Made by a program: the position numbers and the translations under genes. A stretch of DNA of 64,000 nt from Streptomyces echinoruber. Lineage in GTDB: Bacteria; Actinomycetota; Actinomycetes; Streptomycetales; Streptomycetaceae. The notes beneath the pieces are model-generated. The model had not been told where the DNA came from, did not search any database, and saw only the letters and a program-made list of their open reading frames with translations. This document shows positions 31,416 to 40,268 of this stretch, piece after piece (position 1 is the first letter of the stretch; every line of letters starts with the position of its first letter). Location of the stretch: the NCBI RefSeq assembly GCF_014651135.1, contig NZ_BMWH01000026.1, positions 46,835 to 110,834 of the forward strand. The letters are read 5' to 3'.

Positions 31416-33005
31416 TCAGGTCAGCAGCCAGGCCGCCGTGTCCTGCGGCAGGCGGCCGGCGTCGTCCAGGGGGCCGCTGGTCAGCAGAAGACGGGAGTGC
31501 TCGGGCAGGTCGGCGGGGGCGGCGGCCAGGTTGGCCACGCACAGCGCGCCGGTCGGACGGGCGAGGGCGAGGACGCCGTCCGGGGCCGGCAGCCAGGTCA
31601 GCGGGCCGTCCCCGAACAGCGGCCGCAGCCGGATCGCCTCCCGGTACAGGCTGAGCACGGAACCGGGGTCCCGGGCCTGCCGGTCGGCGGCGTACGCCGG
31701 CCAGTCGGCGGGCTGGGGCAGCCAGGGCTCCTCACGGGAGCCGAAACCCGCCCACGGGGCGTCGGCGGTCCACGGCAGCGGCACCCGGCAGCCGTCGCGG
31801 CCGGGGTCGGTGCCGCCGGAGCGGGCGTGCATCGGGTCCTGGATGCGCTCGCGCGGGATGTCGGCCTCGGGCAGGCCGAGTTCCTCGCCCTGGTAGACGT
31901 AGACGGAGCCGGGCAGCGCGAGGGAGAGCAGGGCGGCGGCGCGGGCCCGGCGGGTGCCCAGGGCCAGGTCGGTGGGGGTGCCGAAGGCCTTGGTGGCGAA
32001 GTCGAAGCCGGTGTCGGCGCGGCCGTAGCGGGTGACGGTGCGGGTCACGTCGTGGTTGCACAGCACCCAGGTCGCGGGCGCGCCGACCGGGGCGAGGGCG
32101 GCGAGCGTGTCGTCGATGCGGGCGCGCAGCCGGCCGGCGTCCCAGGGGCAGGTCAGGAAGGGGAAGTTGAAGGCGGTGTGCAGCTCGTCGGGGCGCAGGT
32201 AGCGGGCGAAGCGCTCGGCGTCGGGCAGCCACACCTCGCCGACGAAGACGCCGCCGTACTCGTCGGCCACCCGCCGCCAGGAGCGGTAGACGTCGTGGAG
32301 TTCGTCGCGGTCGACGTACGGGTGCGGGTCGCTGCCCTCAGTGAAGTCGGGCAGGCGGGGATCCTTGACGAGCAGGGCGGCGGAGTCGACGCGGACGCCG
32401 GCGACACCGCGTTCGAACCAGAACCGCAGCACGTCCTCGTGCTCCTGCCGCACCGCCGGGTGGGCCCAGTTCAGGTCGGGCTGCTCGGGTGCGAACAGGT
32501 GCAGGTACCAGGCGCCGTCCGCGGTGCGGGTCCAGGCCGGGCCGCCGAACTGCGACCGCCAGCCGTTGGGCGGGAGTTCGCCGTCACGCCCGCGGCCGGG
32601 GCGGAAGTGGAACAGCTCGCGCTCGGGGCCGCCGGCCAGGGCGGCGCGGAACCAGGGGTGCTGGTCGGAGACGTGGTTGGGCACGATGTCGACGATCGTG
32701 CGGATGCCGAGCTCGCGGGCCTCGGCGATCAGCTTCTCCGCCTCGGCCAGGGTGCCGAAGGCCGGGTCGACGGCGCGGTAGTCGGCGACGTCGTAGCCGC
32801 CGTCCTTCATCGGCGACAGGTACCAGGGCGTGAACCACAGGGCGTCCACGCCGAGTTCGGCGAGGTACGGCAGCCGGGAGCGCACCCCGGCGAGGTCGCC
32901 GGTGCCGTCGCCGTCGCCGTCGGCGAAGCTGCGGACGTACACCTGGTAGACGACGGCGGTGCGCCACCAGTCCTGGTCCCTGCGGGCCCGGTCGGGCTGT
33001 CCCAC
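31416..33005 (-). CDS. GH13 alpha-glucosidase-type glycoside hydrolase
   Basis: A 529-residue cytoplasmic GH13 enzyme of the alpha-glucosidase/oligo-glucosidase group. The family regions are visible in order: DIVPNHVSD, GVRVDSAALL (nucleophile Asp), VGEVWLPD (acid/base Glu) and CNHDVTR (third acid). The usual His after NHD in region IV is Val/Thr here, as in some subfamilies. Start is GTG 33005, with GAAAGG 7 nt upstream; the longer frame into the permease gene is rejected. It is the last gene of the minus-strand importer operon and would hydrolyse imported alpha-glucosides to glucose. The gap 33006-33142 holds GGTGCCGGGGCGG-type repeats. Confidence 0.87.
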   Translation of the reverse strand: MGQPDRARRDQDWWRTAVVYQVYVRSFADGDGDGTGDLAGVRSRLPYLAELGVDALWFTPWYLSPMKDGGYDVADYRAVDPAFGTLAEAEKLIAEARELGIRTIVDIVPNHVSDQHPWFRAALAGGPERELFHFRPGRGRDGELPPNGWRSQFGGPAWTRTADGAWYLHLFAPEQPDLNWAHPAVRQEHEDVLRFWFERGVAGVRVDSAALLVKDPRLPDFTEGSDPHPYVDRDELHDVYRSWRRVADEYGGVFVGEVWLPDAERFARYLRPDELHTAFNFPFLTCPWDAGRLRARIDDTLAALAPVGAPATWVLCNHDVTRTVTRYGRADTGFDFATKAFGTPTDLALGTRRARAAALLSLALPGSVYVYQGEELGLPEADIPRERIQDPMHARSGGTDPGRDGCRVPLPWTADAPWAGFGSREEPWLPQPADWPAYAADRQARDPGSVLSLYREAIRLRPLFGDGPLTWLPAPDGVLALARPTGALCVANLAAAPADLPEHSRLLLTSGPLDDAGRLPQDTAAWLLT

Positions 33006-33142
33006 GGTGGGTGCCTTTCTGTCTCGGAGGGCGGTCTGACGAGGCGGTCTCGGGAGAGTGCCGGGGCGGTCTCGGGGAGGGTGCCGGGGCGGGCGCGGGG
33101 AAGGTGCCGGGGCGGGCGCGGGCGGCGGGCGCGGGCGTGCCG

Positions 33143-34024
33143 TCAGCCCTTCGTGCCGCCGGCGCCGATGCCGGCGACGATGTGCCGCTGGAAGACGAGG
33201 AACAGCGCGACCATCGGGATGCTGGCGATCACCATGGCGGCGATCAGCACGGTCAGCGGGATGTTCTGCGACAGCTGCACCAGGGCCACGCCGATGGGCT
33301 GCTTGTCGGTGTCGGAGAAGACCATCAGCGGCCACAGGAAGTCCTGCCAGACCGCGACCAGCGCGAAGATCGACACCACGCCGAGCACCGGGCGCGACAG
33401 CGGCAGCACGACCGACCACAGGGTGCGCAGCCGCCCGGCGCCGTCGATCTCGGCGGCCTCCAGCACCTCCCGCGGGATGCGGTCGAAGAACCGCTTGAGC
33501 AGGTAGAGGTTGAAGGCGTTGGCGACGGCCGGCAGCCACACGGCGAGCGGGTCGTTGAGCAGGCTGGTGTGGATCAGCGGCAGGTCGGCGACGGTCAGGT
33601 ACTTGGGTACGACGAGGGCCTGCGCCGGGACCATGAGGGTGGCGAGGATGCCGCCGAGGACCACCTTGCCGAAGGCGGGACTCAGTTTCGACAGGGCGTA
33701 GGCGGCGGCCGTGCAGAACACCAGCTGCAGCAGCCAGGCGCCGGCCGCCTGCACCACCGTGTTCCACAGGTGCCGCGGCAGCTGCATCAGGTCCCAGGCG
33801 TCGGCGTAGGCGCTCAGGTGCCAGTGCTCGGGGACGAGGGTGGGCGGGGTGCGCGCCACCTCGTCCGGGGACTTCATGGCGCCCGTGACCATCCAGTAGA
33901 CGGGGAAGAGGAAGGCGAGCGCGAAGAGCACCACGACGGCCGTGAACACCGCCCAGTACAGGGCTCTTCCACGCGGGCGGGCCAGGGCCGCCGGGGAGAC
34001 GAGGGTGCGGGGGCTGCTGCTCAT
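33143..34024 (-). CDS. Sugar ABC importer permease (MalG-like)
   Basis: A 293-residue CUT1-type permease with six helices. The EAA loop reads EVLEAAEIDGAGRLRTLWSVVLPLSRP, typical of carbohydrate permeases. The start ATG 34024 overlaps the upstream permease stop (ATGA). It pairs with the MalF-like permease at 34021-34974 and the binding protein at 35052. No ATPase gene lies in this operon; in Streptomyces such importers commonly share the MsiK ATPase encoded elsewhere. Confidence 0.9.
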   Translation of the reverse strand: MSSSPRTLVSPAALARPRGRALYWAVFTAVVVLFALAFLFPVYWMVTGAMKSPDEVARTPPTLVPEHWHLSAYADAWDLMQLPRHLWNTVVQAAGAWLLQLVFCTAAAYALSKLSPAFGKVVLGGILATLMVPAQALVVPKYLTVADLPLIHTSLLNDPLAVWLPAVANAFNLYLLKRFFDRIPREVLEAAEIDGAGRLRTLWSVVLPLSRPVLGVVSIFALVAVWQDFLWPLMVFSDTDKQPIGVALVQLSQNIPLTVLIAAMVIASIPMVALFLVFQRHIVAGIGAGGTKG

Positions 34025-34974
34025 GCGTCCTCCGCGGAGCGGGTCAGCCGCAGGTAGGCGGCGGAGAAGACGGCCAGCAGCGCCAGCAGCATCACGCTCA
34101 GGGCGCAGGCGCCGCCGAAGTCGTTGTAGAGGAAGGCGTACTTGTAGATGAGGTACAGGACGGTGACGGTCGCGTTCTCCGGGCCGCCGCCGGTGATGAC
34201 GAACGGCTCGGTGAACACCTGCATCGTCGCGATGATCTGAAGGAGCATCAGCATCAGGATCACGAAGCGGGTCTGCGGGATCGTCACGTGCCGGACGCGC
34301 TGCAGCAGGCCGGCGCCGTCCAGCTCGGCGGCCTCGTACAGCTCGCCGGGGATCTGCTGCAGGGCGGCGAGGTAGATCAGGACGGTGCCGCCGAGGTTGG
34401 CCCAGGTGGCGACGATCACCAGGGAGACCAGGGCGGTGTCGGCGCCGTTGGACCAGTTCGAGGTGGGCAGGTGCGCGAAGCGCAGCGCCTCGTTGGCGAG
34501 GCCGGTGCCGGGGTCGTAGAACCACTTCCACAGCAGGGCGCTGACCACCGGCGGGATCATCACCGGCAGGTAGACGACGACCCTGAAGAACGCCTTGGCG
34601 TGGCGCAGTTCGTTCAGGACGAGGGCGAGCAGGAAGGGGATCGCGAAGCCGATCAGCAGGGCGAGCAGGGTGAAGGTGAGGGTGTTGCGCCAGGCGGCGG
34701 CGAACTCCGGGTCGTGCAGGACCCGGCCGAAGTTGGCGGTGCCGACCCACTCGGGGGCGGAGCCGGGCGTGTACCGCTGGAAGGCGATCACGACGGCGCG
34801 GATCGCCGGGTACCAGGAGAACAGGGCGAAGCACAGCAGGCCGCCGAGGAGGAAGGCGTAGGCGCGGGCCTGGTCGGCCAGGCGCCGCCGGCCCCTGCCC
34901 CGGGGCGGGGGCGGCGCCGGGGCCGGGCGGGCGGCGCTCGTCCGGACGGGCCGCCGCCGGGCGGTCTTCGTCAT
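34021..34974 (-). CDS. Sugar ABC importer permease (MalF-like)
   Basis: A CUT1-type permease of about 317 residues with a basic, Pro-rich N-terminus (about 35 residues) and six helices. The EAA loop reads ELYEAAELDGAGLLQRVRHVTIPQ. The start is uncertain: I use ATG 34974 (MTKTARRR). The frame is open through eight 9-bp units each containing an ATG, and any of these could start translation and add Met-Thr-Gly steps at the N-terminus. The binding-protein stop codon lies inside the last repeat unit. Confidence 0.88.
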   Translation of the reverse strand: MTKTARRRPVRTSAARPAPAPPPPRGRGRRRLADQARAYAFLLGGLLCFALFSWYPAIRAVVIAFQRYTPGSAPEWVGTANFGRVLHDPEFAAAWRNTLTFTLLALLIGFAIPFLLALVLNELRHAKAFFRVVVYLPVMIPPVVSALLWKWFYDPGTGLANEALRFAHLPTSNWSNGADTALVSLVIVATWANLGGTVLIYLAALQQIPGELYEAAELDGAGLLQRVRHVTIPQTRFVILMLMLLQIIATMQVFTEPFVITGGGPENATVTVLYLIYKYAFLYNDFGGACALSVMLLALLAVFSAAYLRLTRSAEDA

Positions 34975-34987
34975 CGCGGTCGCCCCC

Positions 34988-35059
34988 GTCGTCCCCGTCA
35001 TCCCCGTCGTCCCCGTCATCCCCGTCATCCCCGTCATCCCCGTCATCCCCGTCATCCCC
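34988..35059 (-). repeat. Eight 9-bp repeats with serial ATG codons between importer genes
   Basis: On the minus strand the unit is GGGGATGAC, with two of the eight units carrying GGGGACGAC. Each ATG is preceded by GGGG and all are in frame with the MalF-like permease. The binding-protein stop (35052-35054) is formed within the first unit read by the ribosome. A change in copy number would alter the N-terminus or the coupling without shifting the frame. Confidence 0.85.
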
Positions 35060-36413
35060 GGGCCAGAATGCCGTCGATCTTGCCGGAGGCGTCCTTCAGG
35101 AGCCGGTCGACGTCCGCGTCCTTCTTGGTGAGGACGGCGGAGACGACGCCGTCGAGGACGGAGTAGATCTGCTGGGCGTGCGGCGGCTCGATCCTCATCT
35201 CCAGGCCGCGGTTGCCGTCGAGGAAGGCCCGGTAGTTCTCCACCGGCACGTTGGCGTTGGCCTTCTTCACCTGCTGGTCCCTGGCGTCGGCGGCGCCGGT
35301 GAACAGGCGGGGCTCGGGCAGGCCGACCGGGGCGCCGGCCTTCTTCGCGCGGGCGTAGTCGCCGAGGAAGCCCTTGCCGGGGGTGAGGAACATGTGGTCG
35401 AGCCACTTCAGGCCGGCGCGGATCTGGGCGGGGGTGGCCTTCTTGTTGACCATGTAGCCGTCGCCGCCGATGAGCGTGGCCCTGCCGCCGGGCATGGGGG
35501 CCAGGGCGAGGTCCTGGTAGTTGCCGCCCTTCTCCTTCACCAGGATGGGGATGTTGTCGGGCGCCGCGAGGTACATGCCGAGCTTGCCGGCGCCCATCAT
35601 CTGCTGGACGTCGTTGATGACCAGCAGCTGCCTGCTGCCCATGGAGCCGTCCGTCCAGCGCATGTCGTGCAGGTTCCGCAGGACGGCGCGGCCCTCGGGG
35701 CTGTCGACGGCGGCCTTCTTGCCGTCCGGGGTGACGACGTCGCCGCCCTGGGAGTACAGCTCGGCGGTGAAGTGCCAGCCGCCCTGGTTCTGGGCGCTGT
35801 AGTCGGCGTATCCGACGGTGCCGTCGCCGAGCGCGGCGATCCTCTTCGCGGCGGCGCGGACCTGAGCCCAGGTGGCCGGGGGCCGGTCGGGGTCGAGGCC
35901 GGCCTTTTCGAAGAGCCGGCGGTTGTACAGCAGGCCCATGGAGTAGCCGGTGCGCGGGATGCCGTAGATCCTGCCGTCGACGGTGTAGATGTCGCGCAGT
36001 TGCTTCTGGATGGTCGGGTAGCTCTTCAACTCCTTGACGTAGGGGGTGAGATCGGCGGCCTGGTGGAGGTCGACGACGTGCCGGGCGTCGGTGAAGTAGG
36101 TGTAGAACACGTCCTCCATCTGGCCGCCGGCGAGCTTGGCGTCGAAGGTCTTGGGGTCCTGGCAGGGGAAGGCGTCGTGCGCCACGACGTCGATGTCCGG
36201 ATTCCGCTTCTCGAAGGAGGCGAGGTCCTGCTCGAAGAACGTCCGGTCGAGCCTGGCGCTCCTGGGCGGCTCGCAGTTGACGGTGATGCGTGTCCTGCCG
36301 TCCGCCGTGTCGCCGTCCGAACCGCCGCAGGCGGTCGCGGCGAGGGCCAGACAGCAGGCGCTGAGCGCGCTCAGGACGTGCCGGACACGGCGGAACCCGG
36401 TGCTTGGTGTCAT
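35052..36413 (-). CDS. Sugar ABC importer binding lipoprotein
   Basis: A 453-residue extracellular binding lipoprotein of the SBP_bac_1/MalE type. It has a signal sequence with lipobox ATAC (about residue 29), then TRITVNCEPPRSARLDRTFF, PTIQKQLRDIYTVDGRIYG and GIPRTGYSMGLLYNRRLFEKAG, the usual hinge-region pattern. AGAGGGG precedes ATG 36413. First gene of the operon SBP-permease-permease-GH13, downstream of a LacI-type gene. The substrate is probably an alpha-glucan oligosaccharide, inferred from the GH87 and GH13 neighbours. Confidence 0.88.
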   Translation of the reverse strand: MTPSTGFRRVRHVLSALSACCLALAATACGGSDGDTADGRTRITVNCEPPRSARLDRTFFEQDLASFEKRNPDIDVVAHDAFPCQDPKTFDAKLAGGQMEDVFYTYFTDARHVVDLHQAADLTPYVKELKSYPTIQKQLRDIYTVDGRIYGIPRTGYSMGLLYNRRLFEKAGLDPDRPPATWAQVRAAAKRIAALGDGTVGYADYSAQNQGGWHFTAELYSQGGDVVTPDGKKAAVDSPEGRAVLRNLHDMRWTDGSMGSRQLLVINDVQQMMGAGKLGMYLAAPDNIPILVKEKGGNYQDLALAPMPGGRATLIGGDGYMVNKKATPAQIRAGLKWLDHMFLTPGKGFLGDYARAKKAGAPVGLPEPRLFTGAADARDQQVKKANANVPVENYRAFLDGNRGLEMRIEPPHAQQIYSVLDGVVSAVLTKKDADVDRLLKDASGKIDGILARG

Positions 36414-36474
36414 CGGTGGACCCCTCTGGGCAGGAGCGGTGGGCGCCGCACACTCAAGCACCGGAGACAGCGGT

Positions 36475-36510
36475 GCGCAATATCTCGCGCGAATTTTGAA
36501 ATAAAGAGAC
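36475..36510 (-). promoter_or_regulatory. AT-rich promoter region of the sugar importer operon
   Basis: This short stretch between the LacI stop and the binding-protein start is clearly less GC-rich than its surroundings. On the minus strand it holds GCGCGAGATATTGCGC, which could be a LacI-type operator half-palindrome set. Evidence is position and symmetry only. Confidence 0.35.
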
Positions 36511-36523
36511 AGCCGAGTGGATC

Positions 36524-37522
36524 TCACGCGCGGGGTGCTTGCGCGGTGGAGCCGCGCACCACCAGCTCGGGCTCGAACAGCAGCTCCTCGGCCGGTACGG
36601 CGGTGCCCCCTATCTGGGCGTTGAGCAGTTCCACCGCCGCCCGGCCCATGGCCTCGATGGGCTGGCGGACGGTGGTGAGCGGGGGTTCGGTGCAGTTCAT
36701 GAACGCCGAGTCGTCGTAGCCGACGACCGACACCTGGGAGGGCACGTGGTACCCCTTGCGGCGCGCGGCCCGGATCGCGCCCAGGGCGAGCGGGTCGCTG
36801 GCGCAGATGATGCCCGTCACCCCCCGGTCCAGGAGCCGGGAGGCCGCCGCGTGGCCGCCCTCGATGGAGAAGATGGCGCGGGCCACGTACTCCTCCGGCA
36901 GCTCCCCGGCGACGGCGCGGGCCGCGGCCAGCTTGCGCGCCGAGGGCACGTGGTCGCCGGGTCCGAGCACCAGGCCGATCCGCTCGTGCCCGAGGGAGGC
37001 CAGGTGCCGCCAGGCCTGCTGCACGGCGACGGCGTCGTCGCAGGAGACGCCGGGGAAGCCGAGGTGCTCGATGGCCGCGTTGACCAGCACGACGGGGATG
37101 TTGCGCTCGGCCAGCAGCCGGTAGTGGTCGTGCGGCGCGTCGGCCTGGGCGTACAGGCCGCCGGCGAAGACGACGCCGGAGACCTGCTGCTGCAGCAGGA
37201 GTGCGACGTAGTCGGCCTCGGAGACGCCGCCCTTGGTCTGGGTGCACAGCACCGGCGTCAGTCCGAGCTGGGCCAGCGCGCCGCCGATGACCTCCGCGAA
37301 CGCCGGGAAGATGGGGTTCTGCAGTTCGGGCAGGACCAGGCCGACCAGCCGGGCGCGCTCGCCGCGCAGCTGGGTGGGCCGCTCGTAGCCGAGCACGTCC
37401 AGCGCGGTCAGCACCGCCTGCCGGGTGGCCTCGGAGACGCCGGGCTTGCCGTTGAGCACCCGGCTGACCGTGGCCTCGCTGACCCCTACCTTCTTCGCCA
37501 CTTCCGCAAGTCGTCGCGTCAT
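36524..37522 (-). CDS. LacI family transcriptional repressor
   Basis: A 332-residue LacI regulator. The N-terminal HTH and hinge read RRLAEVAKKVGVSEATVSRV, then LNGKPGVSEATRQAV; the effector domain has the usual VGLVLPELQNPIFPAFAEVI and VVGYDDSAFMNCTEPPLTTV. Start is ATG 37522: the HTH begins at residue 2, and the longer frame to 37723 would add 67 unrelated residues. It lies upstream of, and in the same direction as, the sugar importer operon. AT-richer inverted repeats of TAACGCAAG/CTTGCGTAA occur 12 bp upstream of the start. It presumably represses itself and the importer/GH13 operon. Confidence 0.9.
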   Translation of the reverse strand: MTRRLAEVAKKVGVSEATVSRVLNGKPGVSEATRQAVLTALDVLGYERPTQLRGERARLVGLVLPELQNPIFPAFAEVIGGALAQLGLTPVLCTQTKGGVSEADYVALLLQQQVSGVVFAGGLYAQADAPHDHYRLLAERNIPVVLVNAAIEHLGFPGVSCDDAVAVQQAWRHLASLGHERIGLVLGPGDHVPSARKLAAARAVAGELPEEYVARAIFSIEGGHAAASRLLDRGVTGIICASDPLALGAIRAARRKGYHVPSQVSVVGYDDSAFMNCTEPPLTTVRQPIEAMGRAAVELLNAQIGGTAVPAEELLFEPELVVRGSTAQAPRA

Positions 37523-37533
37523 GAGCGCAAGAG

Positions 37534-37563
37534 TAACGCAAGAAATGCAAACTGCTTGCGTAA
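37534..37563. promoter_or_regulatory. Probable LacI-type operator
   Basis: TAACGCAAG (37534-37542) and CTTGCGTAA (37555-37563) form an inverted repeat with a 12-bp AT-rich spacer, and a further CGCAAG lies at 37526-37531. It is 12 bp upstream of the lacI-type start codon, the normal place for autoregulation; CTTGCG elements are common in Streptomyces LacI operators. Confidence 0.55.
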
Positions 37564-37796
37564 AGGAGGGCCTATAAAGGAGGTCCGGGGATTCCGTGAG
37601 GCGGCGGGGGCGGGCGGGTCGACCCGGGTGGCTCCGTTTGAAGGCGCGCGGTGCGGAAACCCCGCCTTCATCGGGCGTTACGGCACGCGCTTCGCCTCCG
37701 TGACTTTCCCATGATCCTTCCACGACCTTCGCGAGGGTCTCCGTGAGCTTCGCGAGGGGTGCGATCTCCTCCCGTCACCGCACCCGGGGAGCACCG

Positions 37797-38735
37797 ATGA
37801 AGACATCCGCCCGCTCCGTCTCCGCCCTGCGGCACGACCCGCTCGTGCGCGGCCTCGGCTGGGCCAGTGCGCTCCTGGGCATCCCCCAGGTCGCCGATCC
37901 GGCGGGCTTCGCCCGGCGTCTGGGCGCGGACGGCGACCCCAGGAACCGTCTGGTCACGGCCGCCGTGGGCGTGCGCGAGCTGACGGCGGCCGCCGGACTG
38001 CTGGGCCGGCCGCGCCCCGCCTGGCTGTGGAGCCGCGTCGGCGGCGACGTGATGGACCTGGCGCTGCTGGCCCGGGCCCTGCGGAACCGCGACGGCCGCG
38101 GTGCCGCCCGCACGGTCGCCGCGACCGCCGCGACCGCCGCCCTCACCGTCACGGACGTCTACGCGGCCGTGACCCGCACCGCCGGGAGCAGCCCCGTGGA
38201 ACTGACCGCCGCCACCACCGTCACCAGGCCCCCGGAGGAGGTCTACGACCTCTGGCACGACCTGGAACGGCTGCCGGAATTCATGGCGCACCTGGACGAG
38301 GTGCGCGTCACCGGTCTCCGCACCAGCCACTGGACGGCGAGCGCGCCGTTCGGCCGGACGGTCGAGTGGGACGCCGAGACCACCCACGACCTGCCCGGCC
38401 AGATGATCGCCTGGCGTTCCGCGCAGGGCGCGGACATCGCCCACTCCGGCGAGGTCCGCTTCGTCCCCGCACCGGGCGGGCAGGACACGGAGATCCACGT
38501 GACCCTGCGCTACGACCTGCCCGGCGGGGCGCTCGGCAGGGCCGCGGCCCGCTATTTCGGCGAGGAGCCGCACCAGCAACTGGACGACGACCTGCGCCGC
38601 TTCAAGCAGATCGCGGAGGTCGGCGAGATCGTCCGCTCCGAGGGCGCGCCCGGCGGCAAGCGGGCCCGCGGGGAGTTCCCGCAGCACCCGGCGCAGCCGC
38701 TGACCCCGGACGAACTGAAGGAGGCCCTGGCATGA
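37797..38735 (+). CDS. Membrane-anchored SRPBCC (START-like) protein
   Basis: A 312-residue protein. The first 125 residues contain two to three moderately hydrophobic helices (GWASALLGIPQVADPAGF, LVTAAVGVRELTAAAGLLG, VGGDVMDLALLARAL). The rest is an SRPBCC/cyclase-dehydrase domain (SPVELTAATTVTRPPEEVYD, LPEFMAHLDEVRV, ALGRAAARYFGEEPHQQLDD). GGGGAG lies 6 nt before ATG 37797. It overlaps the dehydrogenase gene by ATGA, a pairing that recurs in Streptomyces. A lipid- or hydrophobic-ligand-binding role is inferred from the fold only. Confidence 0.82.
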   Translation: MKTSARSVSALRHDPLVRGLGWASALLGIPQVADPAGFARRLGADGDPRNRLVTAAVGVRELTAAAGLLGRPRPAWLWSRVGGDVMDLALLARALRNRDGRGAARTVAATAATAALTVTDVYAAVTRTAGSSPVELTAATTVTRPPEEVYDLWHDLERLPEFMAHLDEVRVTGLRTSHWTASAPFGRTVEWDAETTHDLPGQMIAWRSAQGADIAHSGEVRFVPAPGGQDTEIHVTLRYDLPGGALGRAAARYFGEEPHQQLDDDLRRFKQIAEVGEIVRSEGAPGGKRARGEFPQHPAQPLTPDELKEALA

Positions 38736-39907
38736 AGGCGACCTGCTGGACGGGGCGCAACGCGGTCGAGGTGCGGGACGTCCCCGCACCGTCGATCCTC
38801 AACAGCCGCGACGTCATCGTGAAGGTGACCTCCACGGCGATCTGCGGATCCGACCTCCACCTCGTCGACGGCTACGTCCCCACCCTGCAGGAGGGCGACG
38901 TCCTGGGCCACGAGTTCATGGGCGAGGTCGTCGAGGTCGGCCCGGGCGTCGACGACGGCACGCTGCGCGTCGGCGACCGCGTCGTGGTGCCGTTCCCGAT
39001 CGCCTGCGGCGCCTGCGCCGCCTGCCGCGCCGAGCTGTACTCGTGCTGCGAGAACACCAACCCCAACGCCGGCACGGCGGAGAAGCTCTTCGGCCACCCC
39101 ACCGCCGGCATCTACGGCTACTCGCACCTCACCGGCGGCTACGCCGGGGGCCAGGCCGAGTACGCCCGCGTGGTGCTGGCCGACGTCAACGCCCTGAAGG
39201 TCGAGTCCGACCTCACCGACGAGCAGGTGCTCTTCCTGTCCGACATCCTGCCGACCGGATACATGGGCGCGGAGATGTGCGACATCCAGAGCGGTGACGT
39301 CGTCGCCGTCTGGGGCGCCGGACCGGTGGGCCAGTTCGCGATGGACAGCGCCCGCCTCCTGGGCGCGGAACAGGTCGTCGCGATCGACAAAGAGGGCTAC
39401 CGGCTGGAGATGGCCGCCGAACAGGGCTACGAGACGATCGACTTCGAGGAGGTCGACGTGCGGTCGGCGCTGCTGGAACTCACCGGCGGCCGCGGTCCCG
39501 ACAAGTGCATCGACGCGGTCGGCCTGGAGGCCACGCACGGCGCCTCCCACCTCCACCTCTACGACCGCGCCAAGCAGGCCGTCCGCGCCGAGACCGACCG
39601 GCCCCACGCGCTGCGCCAGGCCGTCCTGTCCTGCCGCAGCGGCGGCGTGGTGTCGGTCGTCGGCGTCTACGGCGGGCTGATCGACAAATTCCCGGCCGGC
39701 GCCTGGATGAACCGGTCCCTGACCCTGCGCACCGGCCAGTGCCACGTGCAGAAGTACATGAGGCCGCTGCTGGACCTGATCGAGCAGGGCCGGCTCGACC
39801 CCACCCGGGTGATCACCCACCGGCTCCCCCTGGACCGGGCCCCGCACGGCTACGACCTGTTCAAGAACAAGAAGGACCGGTGCGAGAAGGTCGTGCTCAC
39901 GCCCTGA
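38732..39907 (+). CDS. Zinc-dependent alcohol dehydrogenase (formaldehyde-dehydrogenase-like MDR)
   Basis: A 391-residue MDR enzyme of the same long branch as the one at 114-1304. Visible motifs are CGSDLHLVDG and GHEFMGEVV (catalytic zinc), CGACAACRAELYSCCE (structural zinc), YGYSHLTGGYAGGQAEY, and Rossmann VWGAGPVGQFA near residue 190. It is translationally coupled to the SRPBCC gene by ATGA. NAD-dependent oxidation of an alcohol or aldehyde is expected; the substrate is not known. The two dehydrogenases in this window are diverged paralogues, not a recent duplication. Confidence 0.9.
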   Translation: MKATCWTGRNAVEVRDVPAPSILNSRDVIVKVTSTAICGSDLHLVDGYVPTLQEGDVLGHEFMGEVVEVGPGVDDGTLRVGDRVVVPFPIACGACAACRAELYSCCENTNPNAGTAEKLFGHPTAGIYGYSHLTGGYAGGQAEYARVVLADVNALKVESDLTDEQVLFLSDILPTGYMGAEMCDIQSGDVVAVWGAGPVGQFAMDSARLLGAEQVVAIDKEGYRLEMAAEQGYETIDFEEVDVRSALLELTGGRGPDKCIDAVGLEATHGASHLHLYDRAKQAVRAETDRPHALRQAVLSCRSGGVVSVVGVYGGLIDKFPAGAWMNRSLTLRTGQCHVQKYMRPLLDLIEQGRLDPTRVITHRLPLDRAPHGYDLFKNKKDRCEKVVLTP

Positions 39908-40017
39908 GCCACCGACGCCCCGGCCGACCGCCCCGCACGCTGCCCCCTGCCCGGGTCGTGGACGGGCCCGCTTCAGGAAAGCGCGAGGCCGGCCCGCACG
40001 GGGCCCCTGACGCGTGA

Positions 40018-40130
40018 TCAGGCTTGTGGAGCGCCACCGTCCCCTGCCAGGTGGGTGAGCCACTCGCGCAGCAGGTGCTGCTCGGCGTCGCTCAGGACAC
40101 CGGCATCGTCGGGGAGAGCGGCGCGGAACG
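40018..40130 (-). pseudogene. C-terminal scrap resembling a MarR-family regulator
   Basis: A minus-strand frame ends in VLSDAEQHLLREWLTHLAGD before its stop at 40018. This looks like the last helix of a MarR-type regulator. Upstream of about 40130 the frame has no sense and overlaps another remnant on the opposite strand. Family assignment is tentative. Confidence 0.3.
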
Positions 40131-40231
40131 GCGAGTTCGCCGCCGTCGACTCGACGCTCGCCGAGCTGATCGGGCGAGAACCCGCCCCCTTCGGTGCCCT
40201 GCTGGAGCGTGCCTGGGCCGAATGGACCTGA
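40130..40231 (+). pseudogene. C-terminal scrap of an NmrA-like NAD(P)-binding protein
   Basis: A plus-strand frame reads EFAAVDSTLAELIGREPAPF, then GALLERAWAEWT and a stop at 40229-40231. STLAELIGREPAPF is the usual C-terminal end of NmrA/SDR-type atypical reductases. No N-terminal part is present in the window. It abuts the minus-strand scrap at 40018-40130, as if two genes had been cut away between their ends. Confidence 0.45.
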
Positions 40232-40268
40232 AGCGCTCGGCTCATGGGCGAGGGAGGCGGAAGGGCGT

